DNA of 64,000 bases from Hyphomicrobiales bacterium (GCA_900469965.1 UBZP01000015.1:483378-547377), one strand, 5' to 3'; positions 32,869-42,425 are shown, counted from the first letter of the stretch. Notes: generated from the letters alone by a model not told the origin. A program made the numbers and translations.

Positions 32869-33597
32869 CTACGGCCGCAGCGGCACGGCGAGCCAGCGCC
32901 CGTCGAGCCCCTCGAAGCCGAAGCGCAGCACCATGACGAGGGCCATGTGGATCGGCTGCTGCGGCGTGTCGTATGTCACGACGCCGGCGATGCGGTAGCC
33001 GGTCGGGCAGCCGCGGCTCTGCGGCGCCCGCTCCTCGGAATAGACGACCTCCGATACCGGCTTTCCGGCTTTTTCCGTGAATTCGAGCGTGAAACCGACG
33101 CCCTTGTCGACCAGGCCCTCGCATGCCGCCGGCAAGGGGGCGGGCGTTTCGGCGAGCCGAAGCGTGTAGGGCTCGCCGACCCTGGGTTCGGCCGGGTACG
33201 CGTAGTAGCGCAAGCTGTCGGCGGCGGGGCCGACCTCGCTGTAGGGATTGAGGGCGACCAGCTGGCCGGGATGGTCGTTGAGGCTGTAGTGGGCGATCGC
33301 GGGGCTCGCCTTGGCCGCGGCCTCGGCCCGCACCCGCCTGAGGCTCGATTCGTTCTCCGGCGCCTGCACGCGGATGGGCGAGCCGGGGAGATATTCATCC
33401 TTGGCGGTGTCGATGAAGTAGATGTTGGCGTAGGCGGAACCCGAGCCGTCCTGGATCCCGAATTCCTCGTAGGCGAAGATCTTGCCGTCTTCGGAAAAGC
33501 CGATCGGGCGGACCTGGGCGAAATCGCCGGCGAATGCAGCCGGCGGCGCAAGGAATGCGCCGGCCGCAATGGCGGCGATTTTGCCGATCTGCCTCAA
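32869..33597 (-). CDS. Predicted secreted DUF2259 protein
   Basis: A 242-residue protein with a cleavable signal peptide ([22 protein letters not shown], cut near residue 23) and a mature part matching DUF2259: [29 protein letters not shown], then [12 protein letters not shown]. The alternation of short beta segments suggests a beta-rich periplasmic fold. The function of this family is not established. Its ATG overlaps the rpe stop (four bases), so it is translated with rpe. Confidence 0.82.
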   Translation of the reverse strand: MRQIGKIAAIAAGAFLAPPAAFAGDFAQVRPIGFSEDGKIFAYEEFGIQDGSGSAYANIYFIDTAKDEYLPGSPIRVQAPENESSLRRVRAEAAAKASPAIAHYSLNDHPGQLVALNPYSEVGPAADSLRYYAYPAEPRVGEPYTLRLAETPAPLPAACEGLVDKGVGFTLEFTEKAGKPVSEVVYSEERAPQSRGCPTGYRIAGVVTYDTPQQPIHMALVMVLRFGFEGLDGRWLAVPLRP

Positions 33598-34271
33598 TCG
33601 TGTGCCCCTTCCGCGTTCGCGCGCAGAGTTTCGATGGTTTTGCGATAGGCGTCAACATGGCCGCCACCGAAGATGGCGGAGCCCGCGACGAAGACATTGG
33701 CGCCGGCGGACGCGGGAAGCGCGATCGTGTCCAGCGCGATGCCGCCATCGACCTGCAGGTCGATCGGCCGCTCGCCGATCAGCTTGCGCACGCGGCGGAT
33801 CTTCTCCTCCATCGCCGGAATGAACTTCTGCCCGCCGAAGCCGGGATTGACGGTCATGACGAGGACGAGGTCGATCTTGTCCAGCAGGTAGTCCAGCACC
33901 GCTTCGGGCGTTGCCGGGTTGATCGAGACGCCAGCTCTCTTGCCGAGCGCCTTGATCGCCTGGATCGACCGGTCGAGATGCGGGCCGGCCTCGGCATGGA
34001 CGGTGATGCTGTCGCAGCCGGCCTTGGCGAAGGCCTCGAGATAAGGGTCGGCCGGGGCGATCATCAGGTGGCAGTCGAAGAAGGCATCGGTGTGCGGCCG
34101 CAGCGCCTTGATGACATCGGGGCCGAAGGAGATGTTGGGCACGAAATGGCCGTCCATGATGTCGAGATGGATCCAGTCGGCGCCGGCCGCGACGACGTCG
34201 CGCACCTCCTGGCCGAGCCTGGCGTAGTCGGCGGCGAGAATGGAGGGGGCGATCCGGATGGGGCGGGTCAT
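33594..34271 (-). CDS. rpe: Ribulose-phosphate 3-epimerase
   Basis: A 225-residue TIM-barrel epimerase interconverting ribulose 5-phosphate and xylulose 5-phosphate in the pentose phosphate pathway. Motifs are [16 protein letters not shown] (catalytic/metal region), [19 protein letters not shown] with the catalytic Asp, [28 protein letters not shown], and LQVDGGI with the second catalytic Asp. The ATG at 34271 is set by the family start; longer readings add an implausible Pro/Arg-rich tail. Confidence 0.96.
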   Translation of the reverse strand: MTRPIRIAPSILAADYARLGQEVRDVVAAGADWIHLDIMDGHFVPNISFGPDVIKALRPHTDAFFDCHLMIAPADPYLEAFAKAGCDSITVHAEAGPHLDRSIQAIKALGKRAGVSINPATPEAVLDYLLDKIDLVLVMTVNPGFGGQKFIPAMEEKIRRVRKLIGERPIDLQVDGGIALDTIALPASAGANVFVAGSAIFGGGHVDAYRKTIETLRANAEGAHD

Positions 34272-34416
34272 GTCGGGCTCCGAGGCATGTTGTGCTGCCG
34301 TGCCCATAGCATTGCCGGGGGTGTCGGACAACGACGGATCGTGCGGGGCAGGCGCGGCGTCGGGCATGGGCTGCGGCACCGACGTCGTCAGGGCCACGGA
34401 GTGCAACGGAAGCCGA

Positions 34417-35436
34417 TCAGCGTTCCTGCCCGGCGCCGGCGTCGCGCCAGCAGCCGATGAGGTCGCCCGGCTCGGGCGTGGCGTCGTGGACGCCGCGGGC
34501 AATCGCGCGCGCCATCGTCGAGGCTGCGGCGGCGCAGAGTTCGATGAAGCCGTCCAGCGCCACCGTCCTGCCGCTCGCCCCGGTCGCGAGTGCGAAGACC
34601 AGGTCGCCGTCGAGCGCGGTATGGGCCGGCCACAGCGCGCGGGCGAAACCGTCATGCGCGGAGATCGCAAGCCGCCTGGCCTCCGCCTTGGTCAGGACGG
34701 CGTCCGTGGCGATCACGGCGATCGTCGTGTTGGTGGGCGCGTCCGTCGCGCCGCCGAGTTTGGTGCGCGGCCGCCGGGCCTCGGCGGGGATCGGCTGCGG
34801 CAGGCCGAGCCCGCCGAACTCGTCCCCCTCCTCGAAGGCTGCCGCCCAGAAATGACGGGACGAGCCGATGGTCGGCGAACCGAGCGCATTGGCGGCGACC
34901 AGCGCGCCGACGGTGACGCCGCTGTCGAGCACGGTCGAGCCGGAGCCGAGGCCGCCCTTGAAGGTCGCTGTCGTCGCACCGGTGCCGGCGCCGGCGGTGC
35001 CGGTGGAGAAATCCGCGGTGGCCGCAAGCGTCGCGGCATGGCCGAGTTCGCGATAGGGCGGAAAGCGGCCCCAGTCCTTGTCGCCGCCGTTCATCAGATC
35101 GAAGAGGATCGCGGCCGGGACGATCGGCACGAGATGAGGGCCGACGGCGAAGCCGCGCCCCATCTCCCGCAGCGCCGCCTGCACGCCCGAGGCCGCATCC
35201 AGCCCGTAGGCGGAGCCGCCCGAAAGGCAGATCGCATCGATCGTCTGGACAGTGTTGTGGGCTTCGAGGAGGTCCGTCTCGCGCGTGCCGGGCGCACCGC
35301 CCAGCACCTGGACCGCGGCCACGGCGGGCCTGTCGCAGAGCACGACCGTGACGCCGGATTTCAACCGCGCGTCGGCGGCGTTGCCGACCCGCAGGCCTTC
35401 CACGTCGGTAATCAGGTTGCGCGGTCCGGGCTTCAT
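34417..35436 (-). CDS. P1/S58-family (DmpA-like) self-processing peptidase
   Basis: A 339-residue member of the DmpA/BapA aminopeptidase family, which cleaves itself into two chains and hydrolyses N-terminal residues or beta-peptides. Family features are [14 protein letters not shown] at the start, [15 protein letters not shown], and the conserved [17 protein letters not shown] stretch. The nucleophile that becomes the new N-terminus should lie in the later part; I could not place it with certainty. No signal peptide. It begins one base after the end of a periplasmic binding-protein gene, so the two are coupled. Confidence 0.86.
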   Translation of the reverse strand: MKPGPRNLITDVEGLRVGNAADARLKSGVTVVLCDRPAVAAVQVLGGAPGTRETDLLEAHNTVQTIDAICLSGGSAYGLDAASGVQAALREMGRGFAVGPHLVPIVPAAILFDLMNGGDKDWGRFPPYRELGHAATLAATADFSTGTAGAGTGATTATFKGGLGSGSTVLDSGVTVGALVAANALGSPTIGSSRHFWAAAFEEGDEFGGLGLPQPIPAEARRPRTKLGGATDAPTNTTIAVIATDAVLTKAEARRLAISAHDGFARALWPAHTALDGDLVFALATGASGRTVALDGFIELCAAAASTMARAIARGVHDATPEPGDLIGCWRDAGAGQER

Positions 35437-35437
35437 C

Positions 35438-36523
35438 TCACTCGCCCTCCGCCGTGTTGCCGAGCGGATGGAAGCGACCGTCCCGCCACTCCATCTGCAG
35501 GTAGGGGTTGTCGCGCAGTTCGTGGTCGTCGCCGAAGCCGATCGGGCCGAGGACGGTGGGGAAGGTCTGCTGCCGAAGCACGTCGGCCAACGGCCGGTTT
35601 GCCGCGCCGGCGGCGGCCGCGGCGCGGCTGACGGCCGTGACGGCGGCATGGGCGGGGAACACGTAGCCTTCGGCGACGAGGCCCGCCTGCTTCATCGCCG
35701 CCGCCAGCGCGATCGCCTCCGGTGTCACGCCGTCCGCCGGCAGAAGGATCGCCCGGGCGCCGTTGGCGAGTTTGACCTGGGTGTCGGCGGCCATCAGCAT
35801 CTCGCCGCCCATGAAGGTGAGCGGCAGGCGCTCGGCGCGCGCATCGCGCAGGATGATGGCCATGTCGCCGCGGTCGCCGCCGACGAAGACGCGGGTCGCG
35901 CCGGCCCGCGCCAATCGCCGGACCAGCCCGATCTGCTGCTCCTGCGCCGGGCGGTAGGTGTCGACGAACACCGGCTTCATGCCGCGCTCCTCCAGCTTCA
36001 GCCTGACGGCCTCGACGAGCTCGCGGGCATGGATCGTGCCGTCGTCGATGAGCGCGAAGGGCTCCGTCGCCCATTCCGCCGCGATCACGTCGACCGCCTT
36101 CTGCGCCTCCATGCCCGGCGCCGGAGCCAGCCGGAACAGGGGCCGGTTCCATTTCAGCGCGTCCTCCATCAGCACGCCGGAGCGGGCGGAAAGGGTCAGC
36201 ACGGGGATATTGGCATCCGCCAGCGCGGGCAGGGCGGACTGCAGGTCCTCGGTGCAGAGGAAGCCGATCGCGGCGATCGCACCGGCGGAAACGACGGCGG
36301 GTGCGATCGCATTGTCGCCCTCCTCGGCGCAGGCCTCGCCGATCTCGACGAGCTCGGCCCCGCTTGCCTTCGCCGCCGCGCGTGCGCCGGCGCGCACCTG
36401 CTCGCCGAGAATGGCGAGCGGGCCGGACAGCGGCGCGACGACGGCGATCCTGGGGCCGGCGGCGATGGCCGGGCCTGCCAGTGCCAGCATGGGGATGAGG
36501 CCGAAGAGAAGGCGGCGGAGCAT
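35438..36523 (-). CDS. LivJ-like periplasmic substrate-binding protein (orphan)
   Basis: A 361-residue type-1 periplasmic binding protein with a signal peptide (MLRRLLFGLIPMLALAGPAIA, cut after AIA). The mature N-terminus (PRIAVVAPLSGPLAILGEQVRAGARAA) matches the branched-chain amino acid ABC-binding family; Cys residues in GEACAEEG and GFLCTED probably form a disulfide. No permease or ATPase gene is near. It may serve a transporter encoded elsewhere or act as a sensor. The P1/S58 peptidase gene follows after one base, hinting that the ligand may be a small peptide or amide. Confidence 0.85.
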   Translation of the reverse strand: MLRRLLFGLIPMLALAGPAIAAGPRIAVVAPLSGPLAILGEQVRAGARAAAKASGAELVEIGEACAEEGDNAIAPAVVSAGAIAAIGFLCTEDLQSALPALADANIPVLTLSARSGVLMEDALKWNRPLFRLAPAPGMEAQKAVDVIAAEWATEPFALIDDGTIHARELVEAVRLKLEERGMKPVFVDTYRPAQEQQIGLVRRLARAGATRVFVGGDRGDMAIILRDARAERLPLTFMGGEMLMAADTQVKLANGARAILLPADGVTPEAIALAAAMKQAGLVAEGYVFPAHAAVTAVSRAAAAAGAANRPLADVLRQQTFPTVLGPIGFGDDHELRDNPYLQMEWRDGRFHPLGNTAEGE

Positions 36524-36706
36524 GAATTCACCAGTATCGTTTCACTGCATACTTGCACGACCGGATTGCTTCCGGTCAATTTTCGCATTGAAGGCTAGGG
36601 CGGATGCCGCTATCCCGGGCTCGAGAGATTGGAAAACGCCGTTGCGGCGCTTACATTTTTCTTCATTGTTTCCATCTATCCCCTTTTTACAACAAGGGAG
36701 ATCTTT

Positions 36707-37201
36707 GTGTTGGACCGATTGATGCTGGACCCGCCGCTCTATCGCGACGCCATGAGCCGATACGCAGGTCACGTCCAGATCGTCACGACGGCATTCGAGG
36801 GCGAAAGGCGCGGGGTGACGATCACCGCGGCCTGCTCGGTTTCCGACGCGCCGGCCATGGTGCTGGCCTGCCTCAACGTCTCCAATCCGCGCAACGAGAT
36901 CTTTCAGAAGAGCGGCCGTTTCGCGCTGAACGCGCTCGCAGCCGACCAGGTGGAGCTTGCCAACGTCTTTTCCGGCCGCGATCCGACCATACCCGGCGAC
37001 CGCTTCACCGAGGGGCAATGGAGCGAGCTCGTCACCGGGGCGCCGATCCTGGAGGGGGCGCTGGCGTCGTTCGACTGCCGGCTGATCGAGTTCAAGGTGA
37101 TGTCGACGCACATGATCCTGTTCGGCGAGGTCGTCGGGCTCGTTCACGGCCCGCAGAAACCGCCTCTCATCTATATGGACCGTGGCTATCGCTCGCTGTA
37201 A
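36707..37201 (+). CDS. Flavin reductase-like FMN-binding protein
   Basis: A 164-residue split-barrel flavoprotein of the NADH:flavin oxidoreductase (HpaC/RutF) family: AMSRYAGHVQIVTTAFEGERRGVTITAACSVSDAPAMVLACLN is the flavin-binding region and HMILFGEVVGLVHG the C-terminal barrel strand. I chose the GTG at 36707 because AAGGGAG is ideally placed; an ATG five codons on is the alternative. It lies 23 bases before the MoxR gene, so it appears to belong to the maturation operon, perhaps as an electron source. Enzymatic partner unknown. Confidence 0.85.
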   Translation: MLDRLMLDPPLYRDAMSRYAGHVQIVTTAFEGERRGVTITAACSVSDAPAMVLACLNVSNPRNEIFQKSGRFALNALAADQVELANVFSGRDPTIPGDRFTEGQWSELVTGAPILEGALASFDCRLIEFKVMSTHMILFGEVVGLVHGPQKPPLIYMDRGYRSL

Positions 37202-37224
37202 CCTCGCTTGAAAGCGGAGGACGC

Positions 37225-38154
37225 ATGGCGGCTTACAAGACGGGATCCGTTCCCCGGTCGATCGAAGAGACCGCGGAGATGCTGGCGACGGAGAACTACC
37301 TGGCCGGGCGCGCCCTTGCGACCGTGCTGTTCCTGTCCCTGAAGATGAAGAGGCCGCTGTTTCTCGAAGGCGAGGCCGGCGTCGGCAAGACCGAGGTGGC
37401 CAAGGTGCTGGCGAAGGCGCTGGACCGGCCGCTGATCCGCCTGCAGTGCTACGAGGGGCTGGACGTGTCCTCGGCGGTCTACGAGTGGAACTATCCCGCG
37501 CAGATGCTGGAGATCCGGCTCGCCGAGGCTGCGGGCACCACCGACCGCGACCGCATCGAATCCGACATCTTCTCCGACCGCTACCTGATCCGCAGGCCCG
37601 TCCTGCAGGCGCTCTCCTCGCCGGATGGCCGGGCGCCGGTGTTCCTGATCGACGAGCTCGACCGGACCGACGAGGCCTTCGAGGCGTTCCTGCTCGAGGT
37701 GCTGTCGGATTTCCAGGTCACGGTGCCCGAGCTCGGCACGATCCGGGCGGCCGAGCCGCCGATCGTCATCATCACCACCAACCGGACCCGCGAGGTGCAC
37801 GATGCGCTGAAGCGCCGCTGCCTCTACCACTGGGTGGACTATCCTTCGGCCGCGCAGGAGCTGGAGATCATCGGCCGCAAGATCCCCGACTGCAACGCGG
37901 CGCTGTCGCGCGAGATCGTCGCCTATGTCCAGCGGCTGCGGACGATGGACCTGTTCAAGAACCCCGGTGTCGCCGAGACGATCGACTGGGCGACCGCCCT
38001 GACCGAACTCGACCGCACCGCGCTCGACCCGGAGACGATCGCCGACACGCTCGGAACGCTTCTGAAATACCAGGACGACATCGCCCGGATCGAAGGCAGT
38101 GAGGGCCGCAAGCTCCTCGACGAGGTGAGGTCCGAGCTGCGCGCGGCGGGCTGA
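37225..38154 (+). CDS. MoxR-type AAA ATPase (CoxD-like)
   Basis: A 309-residue AAA+ ATPase. Walker A is GEAGVGKT at 49-56, Walker B FLIDELDR near 140, sensor 1 ITTNRTREVHDALKRRC, with the Arg finger near the last residues. MoxR/CoxD proteins act with a VWA protein as a chaperone that loads metal centres, for example sulfur or copper onto the molybdenum cofactor of CO dehydrogenase-like enzymes. Here a CoxE-type VWA gene starts one base after its stop, followed by XdhC parts, which fits that role. GGAGG precedes the ATG. Confidence 0.92.
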   Translation: MAAYKTGSVPRSIEETAEMLATENYLAGRALATVLFLSLKMKRPLFLEGEAGVGKTEVAKVLAKALDRPLIRLQCYEGLDVSSAVYEWNYPAQMLEIRLAEAAGTTDRDRIESDIFSDRYLIRRPVLQALSSPDGRAPVFLIDELDRTDEAFEAFLLEVLSDFQVTVPELGTIRAAEPPIVIITTNRTREVHDALKRRCLYHWVDYPSAAQELEIIGRKIPDCNAALSREIVAYVQRLRTMDLFKNPGVAETIDWATALTELDRTALDPETIADTLGTLLKYQDDIARIEGSEGRKLLDEVRSELRAAG

Positions 38155-38155
38155 G

Positions 38156-39400
38156 ATGACCGGGGCGGGGCCCGACGCGCTCGCTGCAAGGCCGCCGGAC
38201 GACGGCCGGCTGGCCGACAACATCGTCCACTTCGCCCGGGCGCTGCGCAAGGCCGGCATTCGCATCGGGCCGGCCGCCGTCGCCGACGCGATCGAGGCGG
38301 TCCAGGCGATCGGCATCGGCGATCGGGAGGAATTCTATACCGCGCTCCACTGCACGCTCGTCACCCGCCACGAGGACCAGGCGATCTTCGACGAGGCCTT
38401 CCGGCTGTTCTGGCGTTCGCGCGACCTCGTCCAGAAGATGATCGCGATGATGTCGCCGGTGGTGCGCCGGGAGGCGGAGAAGGCGCGCAGGAAGGCGGGC
38501 GAGCGGCGGATCGCCGATGCGCTCTTTGCCGCGCCCGAAGACCGGCGGCCGCCGCGGGAGGAGCCGGACGTGGAGATCGACGCCCGGTTCACCGCGTCGG
38601 TCAGCGAGGTGCTGCGCAGGATGGACTTCGCGCAGATGACCGCGGCCGAACTGCGCCAGGCCAAGCGCGCGGTCGCAGCCCTGACCCTGCCGATGGACGA
38701 GGTCCGAACCCGGCGCTTCCAGCCCAGCACCGGGCGGGCGACGGTGGACCCGCGCGCGACCATGCGCCGGGCGATGCGCACCGGCGGGGCGCTGATCCTG
38801 CCGCGCTACCGCGAACCGAAGTTCGTGCATCCGCCGCTCGTGGTGCTCGCCGACATCTCCGGCTCGATGAGCCAGTACACGCGCATCTTTTTGCATTTCC
38901 TGCACGCGCTGACGGACCGGCGGCGGCGCGTTCACACTTTTTTGTTCGGGACGCGACTGACCAACGTCACCCGGCAGATGCGCCACCGCGATCCCGACGA
39001 GGCGGTGGAGGCGTGCGCGCGGGCCGTGGAGGACTGGTCGGGCGGAACCCGCATCGGCGCGACGCTGATGGCGTTCAACAGGCTCTGGTCCCGGCGCGTG
39101 CTCGGGCAGGGCGCCATCGTGCTCCTGATCACCGACGGGCTGGAGCGCGAGGACATCGCGACGCTGGAGGCGGAGATCGACCGGCTGCACCGTTCCTGCC
39201 GGCGGCTCGTCTGGTTGAACCCGCTGCTGCGCTTCGAAGGCTTCGAGGCCCGCGCGAAGGGCGTGCTTGCCATGCTGCCGCATGTTGACGAACTGCGCGC
39301 CGTGCACAATCTAGAGGCCATCGGACAACTTGTCGCAGCGCTTTCCGGCGAAAGCGGCGGGCGCGCTGACCCGCGGCGGTTTCTCGCCGCACAGACTTGA
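38156..39400 (+). CDS. VWA-domain protein, CoxE-like
   Basis: A 414-residue partner of the MoxR ATPase. The N-terminal two-fifths is helical and Arg/Glu-rich; the C-terminal part is a von Willebrand A domain with the metal-ion-dependent adhesion motif DISGSMS (Asp233-x-Ser-x-Ser), the Thr in GGTRIGATL and the Asp in LLITDGLER. The family is CoxE, which with CoxD helps activate molybdenum hydroxylases. It is cytoplasmic, lacking a signal peptide. Its end overlaps an alternative TTG start of the next gene. Confidence 0.92.
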   Translation: MTGAGPDALAARPPDDGRLADNIVHFARALRKAGIRIGPAAVADAIEAVQAIGIGDREEFYTALHCTLVTRHEDQAIFDEAFRLFWRSRDLVQKMIAMMSPVVRREAEKARRKAGERRIADALFAAPEDRRPPREEPDVEIDARFTASVSEVLRRMDFAQMTAAELRQAKRAVAALTLPMDEVRTRRFQPSTGRATVDPRATMRRAMRTGGALILPRYREPKFVHPPLVVLADISGSMSQYTRIFLHFLHALTDRRRRVHTFLFGTRLTNVTRQMRHRDPDEAVEACARAVEDWSGGTRIGATLMAFNRLWSRRVLGQGAIVLLITDGLEREDIATLEAEIDRLHRSCRRLVWLNPLLRFEGFEARAKGVLAMLPHVDELRAVHNLEAIGQLVAALSGESGGRADPRRFLAAQT

Positions 39401-39411
39401 CGGAGGCTGCC

Positions 39412-39741
39412 ATGGACGACGCGACGGATACCCTCGACCCGCTGGCCGTGGCGGAGCGCTGGATGGATGACGGTCGGGCGGTGGCGGTCGCCACCGTGGT
39501 GGAGACCTGGGGTTCGGCGCCGCGCCCGGCCGGCAGCCACCTCGTCATCGACGGCGACGGCAATTTTCACGGTTCGGTGTCGGGCGGCTGCGTCGAGGGC
39601 GCGGTCATCACCGAGGCGCTCGACGTGATCGGCAGCGGCGAACCGCGGATGCTCGAATTCGGCGTCGCCGACGAGACGGCCTGGCGGGTCGGGCTTTCCT
39701 GCGGCGGCCGCATCCGCGTCTACCTGGAGCGGCTCGGCTGA
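39412..39741 (+). CDS. XdhC/CoxI-family protein, N-terminal domain only
   Basis: A 109-residue protein equal to the first domain of XdhC: AVAERWMDDGRAVAVATVVETWGSAPRPAGSHLVIDGDG, SGGCVEGAVITEALDVI, and GLSCGGRIRVYLE with two conserved Cys (in GGCVEG and SCGG). XdhC binds molybdenum cofactor, protects its sulfurated form and inserts it into xanthine dehydrogenase-type enzymes. Here the Rossmann domain is a separate gene whose ATG overlaps this stop by one base, so the two probably reassemble. Start chosen for GGAGG at 39402-39406. Confidence 0.88.
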   Translation: MDDATDTLDPLAVAERWMDDGRAVAVATVVETWGSAPRPAGSHLVIDGDGNFHGSVSGGCVEGAVITEALDVIGSGEPRMLEFGVADETAWRVGLSCGGRIRVYLERLG

Positions 39742-40442
39742 TGGATCCGCACATTCTGCGCAAACTCAATGCCGAACGTCGCGCCCGCCGCGCCGTGGTG
39801 TACCTGACGGACCTCGGCGACGGGCGCGACCGGCTCGTGCGCGAGGGCGATGCCGTCGTCGGTCCGCTGGGCGAGGCGATCGCGGCCGCGTTCCGCTCCG
39901 GCAGGTCGGGTGTGGTCGAGGTCGAGGGGCGCAGCTATTTCCTCAACGTGCACCTGCCGCCGCCGCGGATCGTGGTGATCGGCGCGGTTCACATCAGCCA
40001 GGCGCTGGCGGTGATGGCGAAGGTCGCCGGCTTCGATCTCACGATCGTCGATCCGCGCACCGCCTTTGCCACCGGCGAGCGCTTTGCCGGCACCGATCTC
40101 GTCGCCGACTGGCCGGAGGACGTATTGAAGCAGAGGCCGCTCGATGCCTATACGGCGCTGGTGGCGGTGACGCACGACCCGAAGATCGACGACTACCCGA
40201 TCCGGGCCGGGCTGGAGGCGGGCTGCTTCTATGTCGGCGCGCTCGGCAGCCGCAAGACGCATGCCAGGCGCGTGGAGCGGCTGCTTTCGCAAGGTGCGAG
40301 CGCGGCCATGATCGAGCGCATCCGCGCGCCCATCGGCCTCGACATCGGCGCGGCAAGCCCGGCCGAGATCGCGGTCGCGATCCTCGCCGAGGTCATCGAG
40401 GCCTTCCGCCGGCGCGAACTCTATCGGGGAGCTGCGGCATGA
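39741..40442 (+). CDS. XdhC-family protein, Rossmann-domain half
   Basis: A 233-residue protein. The first 70 residues form a short alpha/beta part and the rest an XdhC Rossmann domain: PPRIVVIGAVHISQALAVMAKVAGFDLTIVDPR, then ALVAVTHDPKIDDYPI, CFYVGALGSRKTHARRVERL and GLDIGAASPAEIAVAILAEV. The nucleotide-binding loop reads GAVHIS rather than the common GAGHVG, a typical change in this family. With the preceding small gene it makes a two-piece XdhC. It overlaps the next gene by four bases. Confidence 0.9.
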   Translation: MDPHILRKLNAERRARRAVVYLTDLGDGRDRLVREGDAVVGPLGEAIAAAFRSGRSGVVEVEGRSYFLNVHLPPPRIVVIGAVHISQALAVMAKVAGFDLTIVDPRTAFATGERFAGTDLVADWPEDVLKQRPLDAYTALVAVTHDPKIDDYPIRAGLEAGCFYVGALGSRKTHARRVERLLSQGASAAMIERIRAPIGLDIGAASPAEIAVAILAEVIEAFRRRELYRGAAA

Positions 40443-42070
40443 TTTTCGGCGAAATCCCCGCCGGGGCGGCCGCCGGATCGATCCTGGCACACGGCGTGCG
40501 CGGCGACGGCGTTTCCTTCTCGAAGGGGCGCAGGCTCGACGAGGCGGATTGCCGGCAATTGCTGGGCGCGGGCGTCAAGAGCGTCATCGCCGTGCGCCTG
40601 GAGCCCGGCGATCTGGACGAGGATGCCGCCGCCGCCCGGCTCGCCGCTGCGGTCGGCCCCGATCACCTGACCTTCACCGTGCCCGCGACCGGGCGCGTCA
40701 ACATTCACGCCGCCGTCGACGGCCTGCTGATCGCCGACCGGATGGCGATCGACCGCTTCAACCGCGTCGACCCGGCGATCACGATCGCGACCCTGCCGGA
40801 CCACGCCACCGTCCGCCCGGGCGACATGGTGGCGACGATCAAGATCATTCCGCTGGCGGTGGCCGAGGACGCGGTCGAACGCGCGGCGGCGGCGCTGAGA
40901 GGTGGCGGCGCGCTCCTCGTCAAGCCGTTTGCGGCGCGCCGGGTCGGCCTGATCGCCACCGTGCTGCCGTCGCTGAAGCCGAGCGTGATGGACAAGACGA
41001 GGCTGCTCCTCGAACACCGGCTGTCGCCGTCGGGAAGCACGCTCAGCGGCGAGACGCGGGTGGCGCACGAGACGCCGGCGCTTGCCGAGGCGCTCGGGCC
41101 GGCCGTTCGCGACAACGAACTGGTGATCGTCTTCGGGGCGTCGGCGGTCTCCGATGCGGACGACGTGATCCCGGCCGCGATCCGGCTGGCCGGCGGACGC
41201 GTCGAGCAGGTGGGGATGCCCGTCGATCCCGGCAACCTCCTCGTCCTCGGCCACATCGGCGAGACACCGGTGATCGGCGCGCCGGGCTGTGCGCGCAGCC
41301 CGAAGGAGAACGGTTTCGACTGGGTGCTCGCCCGCATTCTCGCCGGCGAGACGCCGGGACGGGCGGAACTGACGGGCATGGGGGTCGGCGGGCTTTTGGC
41401 CGAGATCCCGACGCGGCCGCGGCCGCGCGAGGTCAAGGGCGAGCGTCGTGGCGGCGGCGAGGCTGCGGCAAGGGTCGCGATCGTCGTGCTCGCCGCCGGG
41501 CAGGCGCGACGCATGGGAGCCGGCGGGCGCCACAAGCTCCTGGCCGAGTTCGACGCCGTGCCGCTGGTGCGCCGGTCGGTTGCGGCGGCGATCGAGGCGG
41601 CGCCGTCGGAGGTCGTGCTCGTCACCGGCCATCGGGCCGCGGAGATCGAGGCCGCCGTCGCGGGCCTGTCTGTGGCCATATCCCGCAATCCGCTCTACCA
41701 GGAAGGCATGTCGACGTCGCTGAACGCCGGTCTCGAGGCGGTGGGAGCTGATTGCGACGGCGTGCTCGTCCATCTCGCCGACATGCCGGGCGTGACGGCG
41801 ACGGACCTGCGCAGGCTGATCGATGCCTTCGCCGGGGCCGGCGGCAATGCGATCGTGCGGGCGGTTTCCGCCGGCAAGCGCGGCAATCCGGTGATCCTGC
41901 CGCGTGCGACCTTCCCGGCGGTCCGCGCGCTTTCCGGGGACGTCGGTGCGCGCCAGATCATCGAGACGTCGGGCCTCGACATCATCGACGTCGAGATCGG
42001 GCCGGCCGCGCATCTGGACGTGGACACGCCGGAGGCGATCGCCGAGGCGGGCGGCGTTCTGAAGGGGTAG
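40439..42070 (+). CDS. Molybdopterin-binding / MobA-like nucleotidyltransferase fusion
   Basis: A 543-residue two-domain protein. Residues 1 to about 330 are a MoeA/MogA-type molybdopterin-binding region (ILAHGVRGDGVSFSKGRRL at the start; NELVIVFGASAVSDADDVIPAAIRLAGG in the middle). From about 343 a MobA/MocA-like nucleotidyltransferase begins (IVVLAAGQARRMGAGGRHKLLAEFDAVPLVRRS), with the metal Asp in LVHLADMPGV. Such enzymes add CMP or GMP to molybdopterin; the MocA type makes the cytosine dinucleotide used by xanthine dehydrogenase and CO dehydrogenase-type enzymes. It overlaps the XdhC half by four bases and should act in the same maturation path. Confidence 0.87.
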   Translation: MIFGEIPAGAAAGSILAHGVRGDGVSFSKGRRLDEADCRQLLGAGVKSVIAVRLEPGDLDEDAAAARLAAAVGPDHLTFTVPATGRVNIHAAVDGLLIADRMAIDRFNRVDPAITIATLPDHATVRPGDMVATIKIIPLAVAEDAVERAAAALRGGGALLVKPFAARRVGLIATVLPSLKPSVMDKTRLLLEHRLSPSGSTLSGETRVAHETPALAEALGPAVRDNELVIVFGASAVSDADDVIPAAIRLAGGRVEQVGMPVDPGNLLVLGHIGETPVIGAPGCARSPKENGFDWVLARILAGETPGRAELTGMGVGGLLAEIPTRPRPREVKGERRGGGEAAARVAIVVLAAGQARRMGAGGRHKLLAEFDAVPLVRRSVAAAIEAAPSEVVLVTGHRAAEIEAAVAGLSVAISRNPLYQEGMSTSLNAGLEAVGADCDGVLVHLADMPGVTATDLRRLIDAFAGAGGNAIVRAVSAGKRGNPVILPRATFPAVRALSGDVGARQIIETSGLDIIDVEIGPAAHLDVDTPEAIAEAGGVLKG

Positions 42071-42073
42071 GCG

Positions 42074-42406
42074 ATGGACAACGAGGCGATCCACGAGATG
42101 TTCCAGTCGCTGGGACCGGTGACCATCAAGCGCATGTTCGGCGGCAAGGGGATCTATGCCGGTGACCTGATCGTCGCGCTCGAGGTCGACGGCGAGGTGC
42201 TGCTCAAGGCCGACGAGGTGACGATCCCCGAATTCGAGGTCTCCGGCTGCCGGCAATGGGTGTACGAGGGGCGCAAGACCGGCATGCCGCTGCGCATGCC
42301 CTACTGGACCATTCCGGACGACGCCTTCGACGATCCGGACCTGATGGCCTGCTGGGTGAAGCTGGCGCTCGAGGCGGCCATTCGCGCCGGCCCGACGAAA
42401 AAGTGA
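42074..42406 (+). CDS. TfoX N-terminal-domain protein
   Basis: A 110-residue protein equal to the TfoX/Sxy N-terminal domain: FQSLGPVTIKRMFGGKGIYAGDLIVALE, LLKADEV, and the CRQWVYEG and MPYWTIPDDAFDDPDLMACWVKLALEAA pieces. In gammaproteobacteria TfoX promotes competence, but stand-alone N-domain proteins are widespread in rhizobia with no proven role. It starts three bases after the molybdopterin fusion gene, so it is the last gene of that run. Confidence 0.88.
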   Translation: MDNEAIHEMFQSLGPVTIKRMFGGKGIYAGDLIVALEVDGEVLLKADEVTIPEFEVSGCRQWVYEGRKTGMPLRMPYWTIPDDAFDDPDLMACWVKLALEAAIRAGPTKK

Positions 42407-42425
42407 GGTTGTGCCCGTGCCGCGG

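Noticed and set aside
42074..42406. Natural competence regulator
   Set aside because: Only the TfoX N-terminal domain is present and no competence gene is nearby.
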